Shown here one piece after another: positions 16,211 through 25,456 of a DNA stretch of 64,000 nt. This DNA comes from Polyangiaceae bacterium. GTDB lineage: Bacteria; Myxococcota_A; Polyangia; Polyangiales; Polyangiaceae. The position numbers were made by a program, and so were the translations under genes. Below the pieces are notes generated by a model. The model worked only from the letters and a program-made list of their open reading frames with translations, did no database searches and was not told the DNA's origin. Position 1 is the stretch's first letter. Each line of letters opens with the position of its first letter. The stretch lies in NCBI GenBank assembly GCA_016715885.1, contig JADJXL010000021.1, forward strand, positions 236,461-300,460, in the 5' to 3' direction.

Positions 16211-18367
16211 GTGGCAACGCTCGAGCTTTCCCTTGCATCCAAACAACGCGATGTCTACGTGCGACAATTCGCGGTTCGTGAATCCATATCCAATCCCTTC
16301 ACGATCAACCTGCTCGTCCGCTCGCCCGATCACAGCCTCGATTTCGACGCCATCGTCGGTCGTCCGGCGTCCTTTCGTATGCATGCCGGATATGCCTACG
16401 TATCGGGCGGCGGCGCACGGGCCTGGAGCGGCATCGTTTCGCATGCGGAGCAGCTCGAGGCATTGCAAGATTCTGCCGGAACCGAGGGGCTTTCCACGTA
16501 CACGATTGAAATCGTGTCATCGCTTTGGCTTCTGACGCATCGCCGTGGTAATCGCACTTATCAACATCTGTCCATTCCGGACATCGTGACGAAGCTCCTG
16601 GGCGAATGGCAAATCCAGCCGCAATGGCGAATCGATCGCGGACGATACCCGAAGCTCGAATACAAAATTCAATACGCCGAGAGCGATTACAATTTCATGT
16701 GCCGGCTGCTCGAAGAGGCGGGCATTGCCTTCACGTTTGCCGAAGAATCGGGCGTTCCCATATTCGGTGACGCTTTGCAATCCAATGAGCCGCGACCGGG
16801 GGCGGCCATTCCTTATGTCGATACGCCGAACGAATCCTCGCAAAAAGAATACGTGACCGAGGTTCATTTTGGGCGCGAGGTTCGTCCAGGGGCGGCGACA
16901 TTCCGTGATTACGACCCGCGCAAGCCCGACGTGGCGCTTTTCGCAAAAGCTCCTTCGTCCAAAGGCGTCGAAGGTAAGCTGGAGCAATACCATTACGATG
17001 CGGGCGCTTTTTTTGCAGAGACGGGCAAAGCTGCTGGCACGCCCGCCGCGGATGATCAAGGATTCGCACGCCACGATCCAGCCTATGGCACCGCGCTCGC
17101 AACGCGCAGCCTGGAAGGCGAACGGGCGGGTGAGCATACCATTTCATTGGTTGCAAATACCTTCGATTTGGCACCGGGCACCGTTTTTTCGATAGCTCGG
17201 CATCCGCATGCAAAAATTCCTTCGAGCAAGCGACTTCTTTCCGTAGCATCGAAGCTCACGGGCAGCGACACGGGGGATTTTCGTCTTTCGGTCGAGGCGC
17301 ATTTCGCCGACGCGCCTTATCGACCTGCGCGCCGCACGCCGAAACCCGTCATTCATGGGTTGCAAAGCGCTACCGTGGTGGGTCCTTCGGGTCAGGAGAT
17401 TCATACGGACGAGTTTGGCCGGGTACGTGTGCAATTCCCTTGGGATCGCGAGGGCAAAAACGACGAGCGTAGCTCGTGCTGGGTTCGTGTGAATCAAGGC
17501 TGGGGCGGATTGGGATATGGCATGGTGACGCTTCCGCGCATTGGCCAAGAAGTGCTCGTCGCTTTTCTCGAGGGCGATCCGGATTTTCCCATCGTCGCGG
17601 GTCGAGTGTACAATGCCGCGCAATCGGTGCCCTACAAGCTGCCGCAACACAAGACGCGAAGCACCTGGAAAAGCGATTCGTCGCTCGGATCCGACGGATT
17701 CAACGAAATCATGCACGAGGACCTCGCGGGCAACGAGCTCGTGTGGGAGCAAGCGCAAAAAGATCGCACACGAATCGTCAAGAACGATGAATTCGCGACC
17801 ATCGTCCGCGATCGGCAAAAGCTCGTGAAAAACGACGAAGACGAGCAGACGTTGGGCAATCGTCAAGTGCTGGTCGGCAAAGACTTGGATGTCGTCACGA
17901 AGAAAAACAAAAACGAGACGTATCAAGCGGACGTTCACCAGGTCGTCAAAGGAAGTCGGCGGGAGCGAATCGATGGCAAGCAATCGCTCATGGTGCAAAA
18001 AAGCCGGCACGAAAAAATCGAGGGACGCAGCGGGCTCGTGGCTGGCGACGAAATTCATCACGTCGCGGGAGAAGATTGGGTCGGCGAGGCGGGGGCGAAT
18101 GCGACGATCAAAGCTCCGGGTGGGTTCATTTCATTGCACGGCGGGGGCATCACGATCGTCGGAACGATGGTGTGGATCAACGAGCGTGGTGAACCTGGGG
18201 ACGGCCAGAAGGCCAAACCCGAAGGGCCATTCGAAAAGAACTCACCCGACGATGAATCCAAGGGCAAAACCAGCGAGAACGAAGGTGACCATTCTCCGCC
18301 CGCGGGAATGGGATTGGGCGAATTCGATGACGCCATGAATTCCGAAAGTGAAGACCTACTGTCATGA
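16211..18367 (+). CDS. vgrG: VgrG type VI secretion spike protein (island 1, second copy)
   Basis: 718 residues from GTG 16211, with GGAG about nine bases upstream. It is closely similar to the first VgrG along the gp27 and gp5 parts (VVGPSGQEIHTDEFGRVRVQ is identical) and in the needle region. It differs in its tail, which after residue about 660 is Pro/Gly/Glu-rich and disordered-looking. A PAAR gene does not follow directly; instead its stop overlaps the start of an amidase gene (ATGA), which suggests that the amidase is its cargo. About 80 bases without a supported gene lie before it. Confidence 0.93.
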   Translation: MATLELSLASKQRDVYVRQFAVRESISNPFTINLLVRSPDHSLDFDAIVGRPASFRMHAGYAYVSGGGARAWSGIVSHAEQLEALQDSAGTEGLSTYTIEIVSSLWLLTHRRGNRTYQHLSIPDIVTKLLGEWQIQPQWRIDRGRYPKLEYKIQYAESDYNFMCRLLEEAGIAFTFAEESGVPIFGDALQSNEPRPGAAIPYVDTPNESSQKEYVTEVHFGREVRPGAATFRDYDPRKPDVALFAKAPSSKGVEGKLEQYHYDAGAFFAETGKAAGTPAADDQGFARHDPAYGTALATRSLEGERAGEHTISLVANTFDLAPGTVFSIARHPHAKIPSSKRLLSVASKLTGSDTGDFRLSVEAHFADAPYRPARRTPKPVIHGLQSATVVGPSGQEIHTDEFGRVRVQFPWDREGKNDERSSCWVRVNQGWGGLGYGMVTLPRIGQEVLVAFLEGDPDFPIVAGRVYNAAQSVPYKLPQHKTRSTWKSDSSLGSDGFNEIMHEDLAGNELVWEQAQKDRTRIVKNDEFATIVRDRQKLVKNDEDEQTLGNRQVLVGKDLDVVTKKNKNETYQADVHQVVKGSRRERIDGKQSLMVQKSRHEKIEGRSGLVAGDEIHHVAGEDWVGEAGANATIKAPGGFISLHGGGITIVGTMVWINERGEPGDGQKAKPEGPFEKNSPDDESKGKTSENEGDHSPPAGMGLGEFDDAMNSESEDLLS

Positions 18368-19026
18368 ACGTCTCGGAAACACAAGAAAAGGCCGTTGCGG
18401 GTGGCGATAGCGGAGGAGCAGTCCAGAAATGCGCCATCATCGTCGTCATCGATCCTGGGCACGGTGATCGGCTGAAAGCGAAAAATCCCATCGATCCCGG
18501 CGCGGTATCGGGCAAAATTTACGAAAAAGACATTGCGCTCGACGTCGCGAAACTGCTTCGAACGAAGCTTCAAGCGAAAACGGACGTAATCGAGGCGGTG
18601 TATTTGACGCGCGAAGGCGACATCAGCGAAGTATTACCGCGTCTGCGCTGGCGCGTGGACATTGCGAAAGAAAAAAAGGCAAACATCTTCGTGAGTTTGC
18701 ACCTCGATGCGGCATCAGCATCCGCGTCGGGACAATCCACGCTGTACCATCCTTCTTATGACAATTCGAAAAAGCTCGCGACGTCCATCGTAGCGCAAGC
18801 CAAGGTGGTCAAGAGTCGAGGGGCGAAGTCGCGCGATAACCTCTACGTCATCAATTTGAGTCGATTCGGCAAGGAGACGAAAGCGTCGGTGCTCATCGAG
18901 CTGGGGTTCATCTCGAACGATACGGATCGTGCGTCATGCCAAACCAAAGGAAGCGACATCGCGGCCGAAATCACCGAGGGCATCGTTTCGTTCGTGAATG
19001 CGAACAAGGCCATTTTCAGCAAGTAA
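18364..19026 (+). CDS. N-acetylmuramoyl-L-alanine amidase (Amidase_3), candidate type VI cargo
   Basis: 220 residues from the ATG overlapping the vgrG stop. Amidase_3 zinc ligands are visible: H33 in IDPGHGD, E54 in YEKD and H113 in SLHLDA, with the catalytic glutamate E179 in LIELGFISN. This family cleaves the bond between MurNAc and L-Ala in peptidoglycan. There is no signal peptide or cell-wall-binding domain, and translation is coupled to vgrG, so delivery by the type VI spike is a reasonable inference. No immunity gene is recognised next to it. The protein converges on the DUF2169 gene with nine bases between. Confidence 0.85.
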   Translation: MNVSETQEKAVAGGDSGGAVQKCAIIVVIDPGHGDRLKAKNPIDPGAVSGKIYEKDIALDVAKLLRTKLQAKTDVIEAVYLTREGDISEVLPRLRWRVDIAKEKKANIFVSLHLDAASASASGQSTLYHPSYDNSKKLATSIVAQAKVVKSRGAKSRDNLYVINLSRFGKETKASVLIELGFISNDTDRASCQTKGSDIAAEITEGIVSFVNANKAIFSK

Positions 19027-19035
19027 ACCCGGCGA

Positions 19036-21579
19036 TCATCCATTCTTTGCGGCAGCCGCGTTACGGTCGATGTACGTGACCGTTCCGAGCGCCAGAATGC
19101 GGAGAGATTCGCGGCGCGCTTCGTATTGATCTTGCCACGGGTGCAATTCACCAATGAGCCGCGCGCGAAATCGGCGAAACATGGGCAATTTCTTCGCGAT
19201 GTCCACGGGAGCATAACCGACGAGTGGCTGGTTTTCCGCGGACAAGCGCAAGAGCACGCGCAGGAAAGTGTCACCCAGCACGTCTCGCTTTTGATAATGA
19301 CGACCTCCGAGGAGCGCTCGCTCGGCTTGCACATCCAGCGCATCTGCCGGTAGTCCCTTCTTTTCCCGAACAAACGCCTCGCGAATACGGCTGGACAAAC
19401 CTTCCGGAACCACCGGCGCCCATGGAGCGCTCGACCGACTCAGAAACTTGTCCGCAGCTTCGACGGCAGCTTTGAGCGATTCGTCCGTGGGGCCAACGAG
19501 CGCTGCAGCGGCGGCCGAAAGCGCGCGCAATGTTTCGATTTCGTCGAATGGTGTTTCGACCTCGCAGCCGACGAGGATGATGGGCGTCGCGAATTTCCCA
19601 TCGTCGCGAATCGCTTCGTCCATCAATTCGATCACACCGGGTTCGTCTGCTCGTTCGCCGCGCGCAAGTATCTCGAATATCTCGCGACGATCTTCGATTT
19701 CCCAAGCCTCCTTGCCCGCAAGCACGTCGTCGATCGCTTTGTCCGGACCTCGTTGTTCGAGCTCTGAAAGAAGCTTTTTCCACGCAGGGACGCGGCGGAT
19801 TCGCGGCACGAAGGAAGGCTCGAACCACACGAGGTGCAAAAGCTCGCGGCTGACCGTGGGTTTGTCCGCGACGTCGTCCGTTGCAATCACCGAACGCAGC
19901 TCGCGGCGCGGTGCGCTCCATGGACGAACGCCCGCTGCATCATTCGAGGCTGCGAGCGCTCCGCCATCCGATGCAGCTTCTTTCGGTACGGGCGCGGCTG
20001 CGATTGTCGCTGCCTGCGTTCCAAGCGTTTCACGGGGCGCTGCGACGGCGCCCGGCGTACCGCTCGCCCATGGGCTCGCGCTCGTCGCGGCGTTTTCCGG
20101 GTTCCGATCCGACAAACCTCGCGCCTGGGACAAGACGACAGGCGGCGCGACCGGAGGCGGTTGCGGCGGCGCGCTCGAGGAAAGCGGCGGCGCGGGCGCA
20201 GAAGACACCGGCACGGGCGGAGCGAAGGGCGGCGCGGCGAGAGCAACGGGCGGCGCGCCCGGCGCAGGAGCAACGGGCTTTCCGGGCAGCGCAGAACGCG
20301 GAGCCGTCGGCACGGGGGGCGGCTTGATGCCGGGTGGTCGTGCGGTGGTTTGTCCGGGACTACTCGGCCACGGAGGCCTGGATGGCGGTGGAGGTGGCGC
20401 TTGTGGAATGGGTCCACTGAGCGGTTGGAAGGGAAGATCAAGCACGGGTGACGAACGCATCGGCTCGCGCACCGGCGGTGGATCCGGTTCGAGGTTTGCG
20501 GCAAACGGTAGACCGCGGCTCACCTTCAACTCGTTCAACGATATCGTGCTGGTGATGGTCTCCATGCCATTGTCGTCCTCGTTTTCGAGGTCTTCACCGA
20601 CCATGGCTTGCGCTATCGCGGCAAACGTCATTTCTTGGCCGGGGCTTTCCATGCCCACGAGCACGCGGCCGGGTTCGTCTCGACGCACCAGCGGGACGAC
20701 GGCGCGCCACGTGAGCGTCGCTATGCCGCGATCGGTATCGATCCACATCGTATCCGCATGAGCAGGCACGCGCTGCGCAGGTCCAAGGCCGCGATCGACG
20801 AACACGGCAGGGCGAATGCCTGGCAAGTTCGTCACGAGACGCGCATACTCGGGATGCAGGTTTTCGAGCACGATACGCTCGCTTTCGCGAAGCACGCTCA
20901 CGAGCTGGTCCGATGGTGCTGCATTGTAGTAAATGGCGCTTGGACCATCGAGTCCCTCGCCGACGGCCTGCGGTGCGCGGGCGACGATGTCGGCTCGTGA
21001 TGGCCAATTTGCAGCAATGGGCCCGTATCCAACGGGCGGAATGAAGTCGTCGACATTCGACACGTGCATGCCGAGCGGTTGCAGATTCGGCACGATTCGG
21101 CGGCCATAAGCATCGCGAGCATCGGCCCGTATGCCCACGGGGTTGTTCGTATGTGGTCCGCCACCAGCTCGTTCCCACGAGAGGCGCATGCGCGAAAACC
21201 GCTGTCCTTCTTGGAGCGATCCGTCGGGCAAAAATGTTCGATCACAAAAGACTTCGATGCTCTTGTCAACGTCGCCGACGATGAGTCGCGTGACGAGCGA
21301 TCGCACGAGTTGTTTGTTCGGCGCGTAGGCGTAACCAACGAGCGTCACTTCGGGGCGCACTTTTGCCGGCACGAGATCGCATGGCGCGCGCACGCTTCGG
21401 TTCGGATCGTCGTCCCAATGATCATCCGCTTCGTTGATCGCTTCTTGCTCCGGGGCGATCACGGATTCGCCAGGCTTCAGCCGATACGTCGTTTTGCAGA
21501 CGACGACGAGGACGAAGCTTCCGCGTTGTTGCCACACGGAAGACCCCGTGCGTACGGGGCCGACCGAAAGGATTTGCAT
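19036..21579 (-). CDS. DUF2169 type VI accessory protein with Pro/Ala-rich linker
   Basis: 847 residues. The N-terminal 360 or so match DUF2169 (VVVCKTTYRLKPGE, then EADDHWDDDPNRSVRAPCDL, VTLVGYAYAP and, further on, LENLHPEYARLVTNLPG). A Pro/Ala-rich low-complexity linker (about 370-570) joins a C-terminal domain of about 270 residues that is shared with the second DUF2169 protein in this window (HLVWFEPSFVPRIRR, RHYQKRDVLGD, HPWQDQYEARRESLRILALG). DUF2169 proteins in other bacteria help to load effectors onto VgrG. It faces the type VI genes of island 1 from the opposite strand. Confidence 0.85.
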   Translation of the reverse strand: MQILSVGPVRTGSSVWQQRGSFVLVVVCKTTYRLKPGESVIAPEQEAINEADDHWDDDPNRSVRAPCDLVPAKVRPEVTLVGYAYAPNKQLVRSLVTRLIVGDVDKSIEVFCDRTFLPDGSLQEGQRFSRMRLSWERAGGGPHTNNPVGIRADARDAYGRRIVPNLQPLGMHVSNVDDFIPPVGYGPIAANWPSRADIVARAPQAVGEGLDGPSAIYYNAAPSDQLVSVLRESERIVLENLHPEYARLVTNLPGIRPAVFVDRGLGPAQRVPAHADTMWIDTDRGIATLTWRAVVPLVRRDEPGRVLVGMESPGQEMTFAAIAQAMVGEDLENEDDNGMETITSTISLNELKVSRGLPFAANLEPDPPPVREPMRSSPVLDLPFQPLSGPIPQAPPPPPSRPPWPSSPGQTTARPPGIKPPPVPTAPRSALPGKPVAPAPGAPPVALAAPPFAPPVPVSSAPAPPLSSSAPPQPPPVAPPVVLSQARGLSDRNPENAATSASPWASGTPGAVAAPRETLGTQAATIAAAPVPKEAASDGGALAASNDAAGVRPWSAPRRELRSVIATDDVADKPTVSRELLHLVWFEPSFVPRIRRVPAWKKLLSELEQRGPDKAIDDVLAGKEAWEIEDRREIFEILARGERADEPGVIELMDEAIRDDGKFATPIILVGCEVETPFDEIETLRALSAAAAALVGPTDESLKAAVEAADKFLSRSSAPWAPVVPEGLSSRIREAFVREKKGLPADALDVQAERALLGGRHYQKRDVLGDTFLRVLLRLSAENQPLVGYAPVDIAKKLPMFRRFRARLIGELHPWQDQYEARRESLRILALGTVTYIDRNAAAAKNG

Positions 21580-21644
21580 CGGGCGAAGTTTACATCAAGC
21601 CCGGAGCCTGTCGGTCAAGAATCAGCTTGCGCGTCAACGCATGG

Positions 21645-22661
21645 CTACGTGCGCATACGCGTTGCCAAATCCAAGAGGCTTTGCGCCGATCCGCCATGAC
21701 CGAGCGCCTGATTGATGCCGCGGCACGCGGTCCAACAACGCTGGCATTGCGAAACAATATCTTGTTTTTTGCGGAGTCGCTCATGCAGCTCCGACAGTGA
21801 CGCCTCGCGAACGTTGCCCACGCTTTCGTCGATGCGCTCGATGCAAGGCGATACGTTGCCTACGTGATCAATGTTGAATCCCGTCGTACCCGCGCTGCAC
21901 GTGGGCATGGGACCTTCGTTCAAAAAATCATCGATGCGCGCAAAGTAATCGCGAAAATAGCGCAAATGTGGATACTTCTTCCATAAATGCAGGACGTGAT
22001 CGGTGACGCCCATGGGTGGCATCTTGTCGGGACCGTCCTTGGCCCGACGATATCCCGAAATGGAGAGCAGCGTGAGTTGATGCCCCACGCCATGCGCTTT
22101 GCTTTGCAGTAGCAGCGCTTCGAGGTCTCGCCAATTGTTTTCCATGAGCACGGTCATCACGTGCACCTGTTTGCCCCCGCGCGGAGCGGTTTGTCGAAAA
22201 ATATCGACGGCTTTCCATGCGCGATCGGTTGCTCCAGACAAACGACGTTTGCCGTCATGGCGAGACGCATCCGGATAATCGATTGAAACATTGCCATGCA
22301 CGAGGCCCGCGTCCCACAATGCTTTGGCCTTTTCTTCCGTGACGAACCAACCATTGGTAAATAGGGCCGTGATGTGCCTTTTCGACAAAATTCGGACGAT
22401 CTCGACGATATCGGGCCTCGCGAGCGGCTCGCCTCCTTCGACGGAAATCACGAAACAACCAAGCTCGGCGAGCTCGTCGGCGATGCGCTGGAATTCGTCG
22501 AGCGATAGTTCCTGTTTTGGCGGTGCAGGATGAGGCCAAAAGTCGCAAAAGCTGCACTCCATGTTGCAGCGATTGGTCACTTGAATCAAACAAGAAAATG
22601 GCTTTCGTTGGAAAATGGTCGCCGCAAAAATCGCGTCCTTTTTCAATTGCGCAAGGCTCAT
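21645..22661 (-). CDS. radical SAM protein
   Basis: About 338 residues. The CNMECSFC motif (CxxxCxxC) binds the catalytic 4Fe-4S cluster, with TNRC before it as in the MoaA/SPASM branch, and VISVEGGEPLARPDI is the glycine-rich SAM-binding segment. The C-terminal part has extra cysteines (C-SAGTTGF, SPCIERID, SQCQRCWTACRG) that fit an auxiliary cluster. The substrate is unknown. The start is set at 22661: it overlaps the aminotransferase stop (ATGA) and has GGAGG five bases upstream, better than the ATG at 22673. The two genes are surely co-translated. Confidence 0.87.
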   Translation of the reverse strand: MSLAQLKKDAIFAATIFQRKPFSCLIQVTNRCNMECSFCDFWPHPAPPKQELSLDEFQRIADELAELGCFVISVEGGEPLARPDIVEIVRILSKRHITALFTNGWFVTEEKAKALWDAGLVHGNVSIDYPDASRHDGKRRLSGATDRAWKAVDIFRQTAPRGGKQVHVMTVLMENNWRDLEALLLQSKAHGVGHQLTLLSISGYRRAKDGPDKMPPMGVTDHVLHLWKKYPHLRYFRDYFARIDDFLNEGPMPTCSAGTTGFNIDHVGNVSPCIERIDESVGNVREASLSELHERLRKKQDIVSQCQRCWTACRGINQALGHGGSAQSLLDLATRMRT

Positions 22662-24034
22662 CCGAACCTCCATCCACCCATGGCCTGTTTTCCAAGCCGC
22701 TCGGTTGCGTCACGCACGATGGGACCCACTTCGCGATATTCATCCAAAATCGCGCCAATGCGATTCACGACCGTATCGATTTCCGCATCCGTGACCGTGA
22801 GCGGCGGCTCGAGCTTCAACACGTTCCATTGTTGACTCGCCGGCTGCGCGATAATTCCGTCTTCGAGTAACCGAACGGCAAGCCATTGTCCAAAAATGCG
22901 CTTTGATACTGCCTCGACGATTTGTGGCAAGGCTCGGTGCAAAAAGCCGCCTTTCTCCGTCGGACCAAGCTCGATTCCGACGAACAATCCGCGTCCGCGC
23001 AATTCACGCACGAGAGGATGGCCGGACAAACGCGCGTTCAATTTTTGCATGAGGGCCGCGCCCTTCGTTTTGCTTGCATCCACGAGCTTTTCGTCATCCA
23101 TGATGGAAAGGACCGCCGATGCCGTACGACACGAAAACGAATTGCCCGCGTACGTCGAACCATGCAAATCGAATCGTTCCATCGTTCCGAATGCACGTTT
23201 TTGCAATTCGGGCGTCGTGAGCGTCGCCGATATGGCCGTCATGCCTCCGCCGAGCGCTTTGCCGAGCACCAGGACATCCGGGAAAAACCCCTCGGCCTCG
23301 CACGCAAAAAGCGTCCCCGTGCGACCAATTCCCGTTTGCACTTCGTCGAGCACCAGCAGGGCTCCATATTTACGGCAAAGGTCCTGCGCCGACCGAAGGT
23401 ACCCGTTCGGCGGCATCACCATGCCACCTTCGGCTTGAATGGGTTCGACGAGAAATGCGGCCGCATTGCGCTTGGAGAGCACGCGTTCGAGCGCTGCCAA
23501 GTCGCCGAAGGGCACCTGTTCGCATGCAGGTAAAAGCGGCTCGAATAGCTCGCGCATGCGAGCGACTCCGTCGACGGACAAGGTTCCAAGGTTCAAACCG
23601 TGATATCCGTTTTGGCAATACACGAGCGTTTTTTTGCCCGTGGCGGCTCGGGCGAGTTTGAGCGCGGCTTCGACCGCATCGGAACCGGTGCATGAAAATA
23701 GACACGACGTGAGTGGTCCCGTGCGACGCGTCAGTTCTTCGGCAAGCTCCGCCGCGTGTACGGGAGGGCCGACATGGACGAGGTTCGGGACGTCTTCGAG
23801 CAAAAAGTCCCGCATCCTTTCGCGGAGCACCGGATGATTGTGGCCCATGTTGTGGGCGCCGAATCCTGCGAGAAAATCGAGATACTCGCGGCCTTCGTGG
23901 TCCCACATGCGCGAGCCCGACGCTCGCACGAACACGCGCCCGTACCCGAATGCGCCAAGAAGCTTGACGAACGCGGGATTGATGTGCTTGGCGTATTTGT
24001 CGACGGCGGGGTGCGAGGAAACGGGGGAGGGCAT
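22658..24034 (-). CDS. class III PLP-dependent aminotransferase
   Basis: About 458 residues. It follows the acetylornithine/putrescine-type pattern: FLAGFGAHNMGHNHP near the N-terminus, SCTGSDAVEAALKLAR, LVLDEVQTGIGRTG with the PLP-binding Asp, and VLGKALGGGM with the PLP Lys. The specific amino donor is not evident. The frame continues upstream to a TTG at 24073, but the ATG at 24034 (MPSPVSSHPAV) is preferred. It is coupled to the radical SAM gene and follows the bestrophin gene by about 46 bases. Confidence 0.88.
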   Translation of the reverse strand: MPSPVSSHPAVDKYAKHINPAFVKLLGAFGYGRVFVRASGSRMWDHEGREYLDFLAGFGAHNMGHNHPVLRERMRDFLLEDVPNLVHVGPPVHAAELAEELTRRTGPLTSCLFSCTGSDAVEAALKLARAATGKKTLVYCQNGYHGLNLGTLSVDGVARMRELFEPLLPACEQVPFGDLAALERVLSKRNAAAFLVEPIQAEGGMVMPPNGYLRSAQDLCRKYGALLVLDEVQTGIGRTGTLFACEAEGFFPDVLVLGKALGGGMTAISATLTTPELQKRAFGTMERFDLHGSTYAGNSFSCRTASAVLSIMDDEKLVDASKTKGAALMQKLNARLSGHPLVRELRGRGLFVGIELGPTEKGGFLHRALPQIVEAVSKRIFGQWLAVRLLEDGIIAQPASQQWNVLKLEPPLTVTDAEIDTVVNRIGAILDEYREVGPIVRDATERLGKQAMGGWRFG

Positions 24035-24080
24035 TGGCTTAGTAGGTTTACGCGAGATGGTGGGCGGTATCAAGACGTGA

Positions 24081-25043
24081 TCACTTCAAAATCCCGCTTT
24101 TCGGTTTGCGCAGGGGGGGCAGGTTCGTTTCGCCCAGGCGCTGCCGCAAATTCACCTCGATCATCGTCGACAACGAAGACAATGGCAGATCGTTCGGATC
24201 CGTGCCAAAGGGATTCTCGATTTCGTCACCAATCGCATCGAGACCATAAAACGCATACGCAACGATCCCGACGACCACCGGCGTGAATGCTCCGACGGTC
24301 TTCACGATGCCGAAGGGCAAAGCAATGCAATAGATCGCGACGATTTGGTGAATCAGCGACGTGTACGACAGCGGAATCGGCGTGCTCTTGATCCGCTCGC
24401 AGCCGCCCTGAATGTCCGTGAGCGAAACGAGGCTTTTTTCGAGAATGGGCAAATGCATGGGATGGACCCAGCCCTGCCGATAAGCGTCCCGGAATCGGTC
24501 GCCAAGTCGCTGCAAAATGGCGATCGGACGATTGACTTCGCGACGTAGTGCCTCGATTTCTTCCTTCGCAATGAACGGCGCGAGGTCTTCGACCCGATCT
24601 TGATCGCGCAAGTGGTGTTTCAACGCGTGCACATAAGCAATCACCCGATGCACCATTTCTCGCTGATACGCACTTATTTCCTCGGCATCAGCACCGGGCT
24701 TGGCAGGCTCGGTCGGCGACGACGCTCCCACGATCGTCAAAATCTGCCGAGTGACGCTGCGGGTCGTATTGACGAGACTTCCCCACAACTTGCGGCCTTC
24801 CCAAAATCGGTCGTAACTCGTATTGTTCCGAAAACCAAGGAAGATACCAAGCGCCAAACCCATCAGTGTAAATGGAATCGTCGTCAGGTCAGGATGAAAA
24901 TAGTGCACGTTCAAATCGATGACCGTGATGACGACAGCCAAAAGCGTCGTGAAGATCAGCCGGCCTCGCATGCGTTCGAGGGCCGTGCCGCGGTATCTGA
25001 ACAGCAACTTCAACCAAGAATACCGTTTTTCCTGAACCATCAT
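24081..25043 (-). CDS. bestrophin-family (UPF0187) anion channel
   Basis: 320 residues. Family features are LGIFLGFRNNTSYDRFWEGRKLWG split as LGFRNNTSYDRFWEGR, plus ITVIDLNVHYF in the first membrane helix and IVAYAFYGLDAIGDEIENPFG near the end, which forms part of the cytosolic vestibule. Bestrophin homologues form pentameric ion channels; bacterial ones vary in ion preference. The start has two adjacent ATG codons (25043 and 25040). It is part of the minus-strand run from 26548 to 21645. Confidence 0.9.
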   Translation of the reverse strand: MMVQEKRYSWLKLLFRYRGTALERMRGRLIFTTLLAVVITVIDLNVHYFHPDLTTIPFTLMGLALGIFLGFRNNTSYDRFWEGRKLWGSLVNTTRSVTRQILTIVGASSPTEPAKPGADAEEISAYQREMVHRVIAYVHALKHHLRDQDRVEDLAPFIAKEEIEALRREVNRPIAILQRLGDRFRDAYRQGWVHPMHLPILEKSLVSLTDIQGGCERIKSTPIPLSYTSLIHQIVAIYCIALPFGIVKTVGAFTPVVVGIVAYAFYGLDAIGDEIENPFGTDPNDLPLSSLSTMIEVNLRQRLGETNLPPLRKPKSGILK

Positions 25044-25099
25044 GATGAGGCACCCATGTTTCGACGCAGTACCATGGACCGATCGTGCACCAAAGAAAA

Positions 25100-25444
25100 T
25101 TACGCCATGCCGTAGGGCTTCTGCAATACCGTGTTCGTCACCGCCGTCAAACGTGCTTCGGACGCTTCCAGGCGCCCGCGTAGTTGCTCGAGCCGCTCGG
25201 GCAGATCTGCCAATAGGCTTGGAAGTCGATCCGCAGGTCCCAAGGCCGAAAGCTGCGCAAATGCTTCATCGAGCCTCGAGCGAGCGGAGCTTTGTGCATC
25301 ACGCGCAGCCTGCAAAAAGGACATGCGCCAAGTCGATTCGGCGGCTCGCTCCGCCCGCGACATCCATGCATCGGCAGTCGAAAGCCGCTCTGCCGTATCG
25401 CGGATTGCCGAAAAAAGTGTATCGAGATATTGAATGCCCGCCAA
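25100..25444 (-). CDS. small helical protein of unknown function
   Basis: 114 residues, highly helical and Ala/Arg/Leu-rich, with heptad-like spacing (ERLEQLRGRLEASEARL) suggesting a coiled coil. No membrane segment or signal is seen. No ATG is available near the start; the TTG at 25444 is preceded by GAGGAG at a short distance. It starts 12 bases after the alpha/beta hydrolase stop and is followed by bestrophin, so it is probably part of that operon. No family recognised. Confidence 0.55.
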   Translation of the reverse strand: MAGIQYLDTLFSAIRDTAERLSTADAWMSRAERAAESTWRMSFLQAARDAQSSARSRLDEAFAQLSALGPADRLPSLLADLPERLEQLRGRLEASEARLTAVTNTVLQKPYGMA

Positions 25445-25456
25445 GGACTCCTCAAT

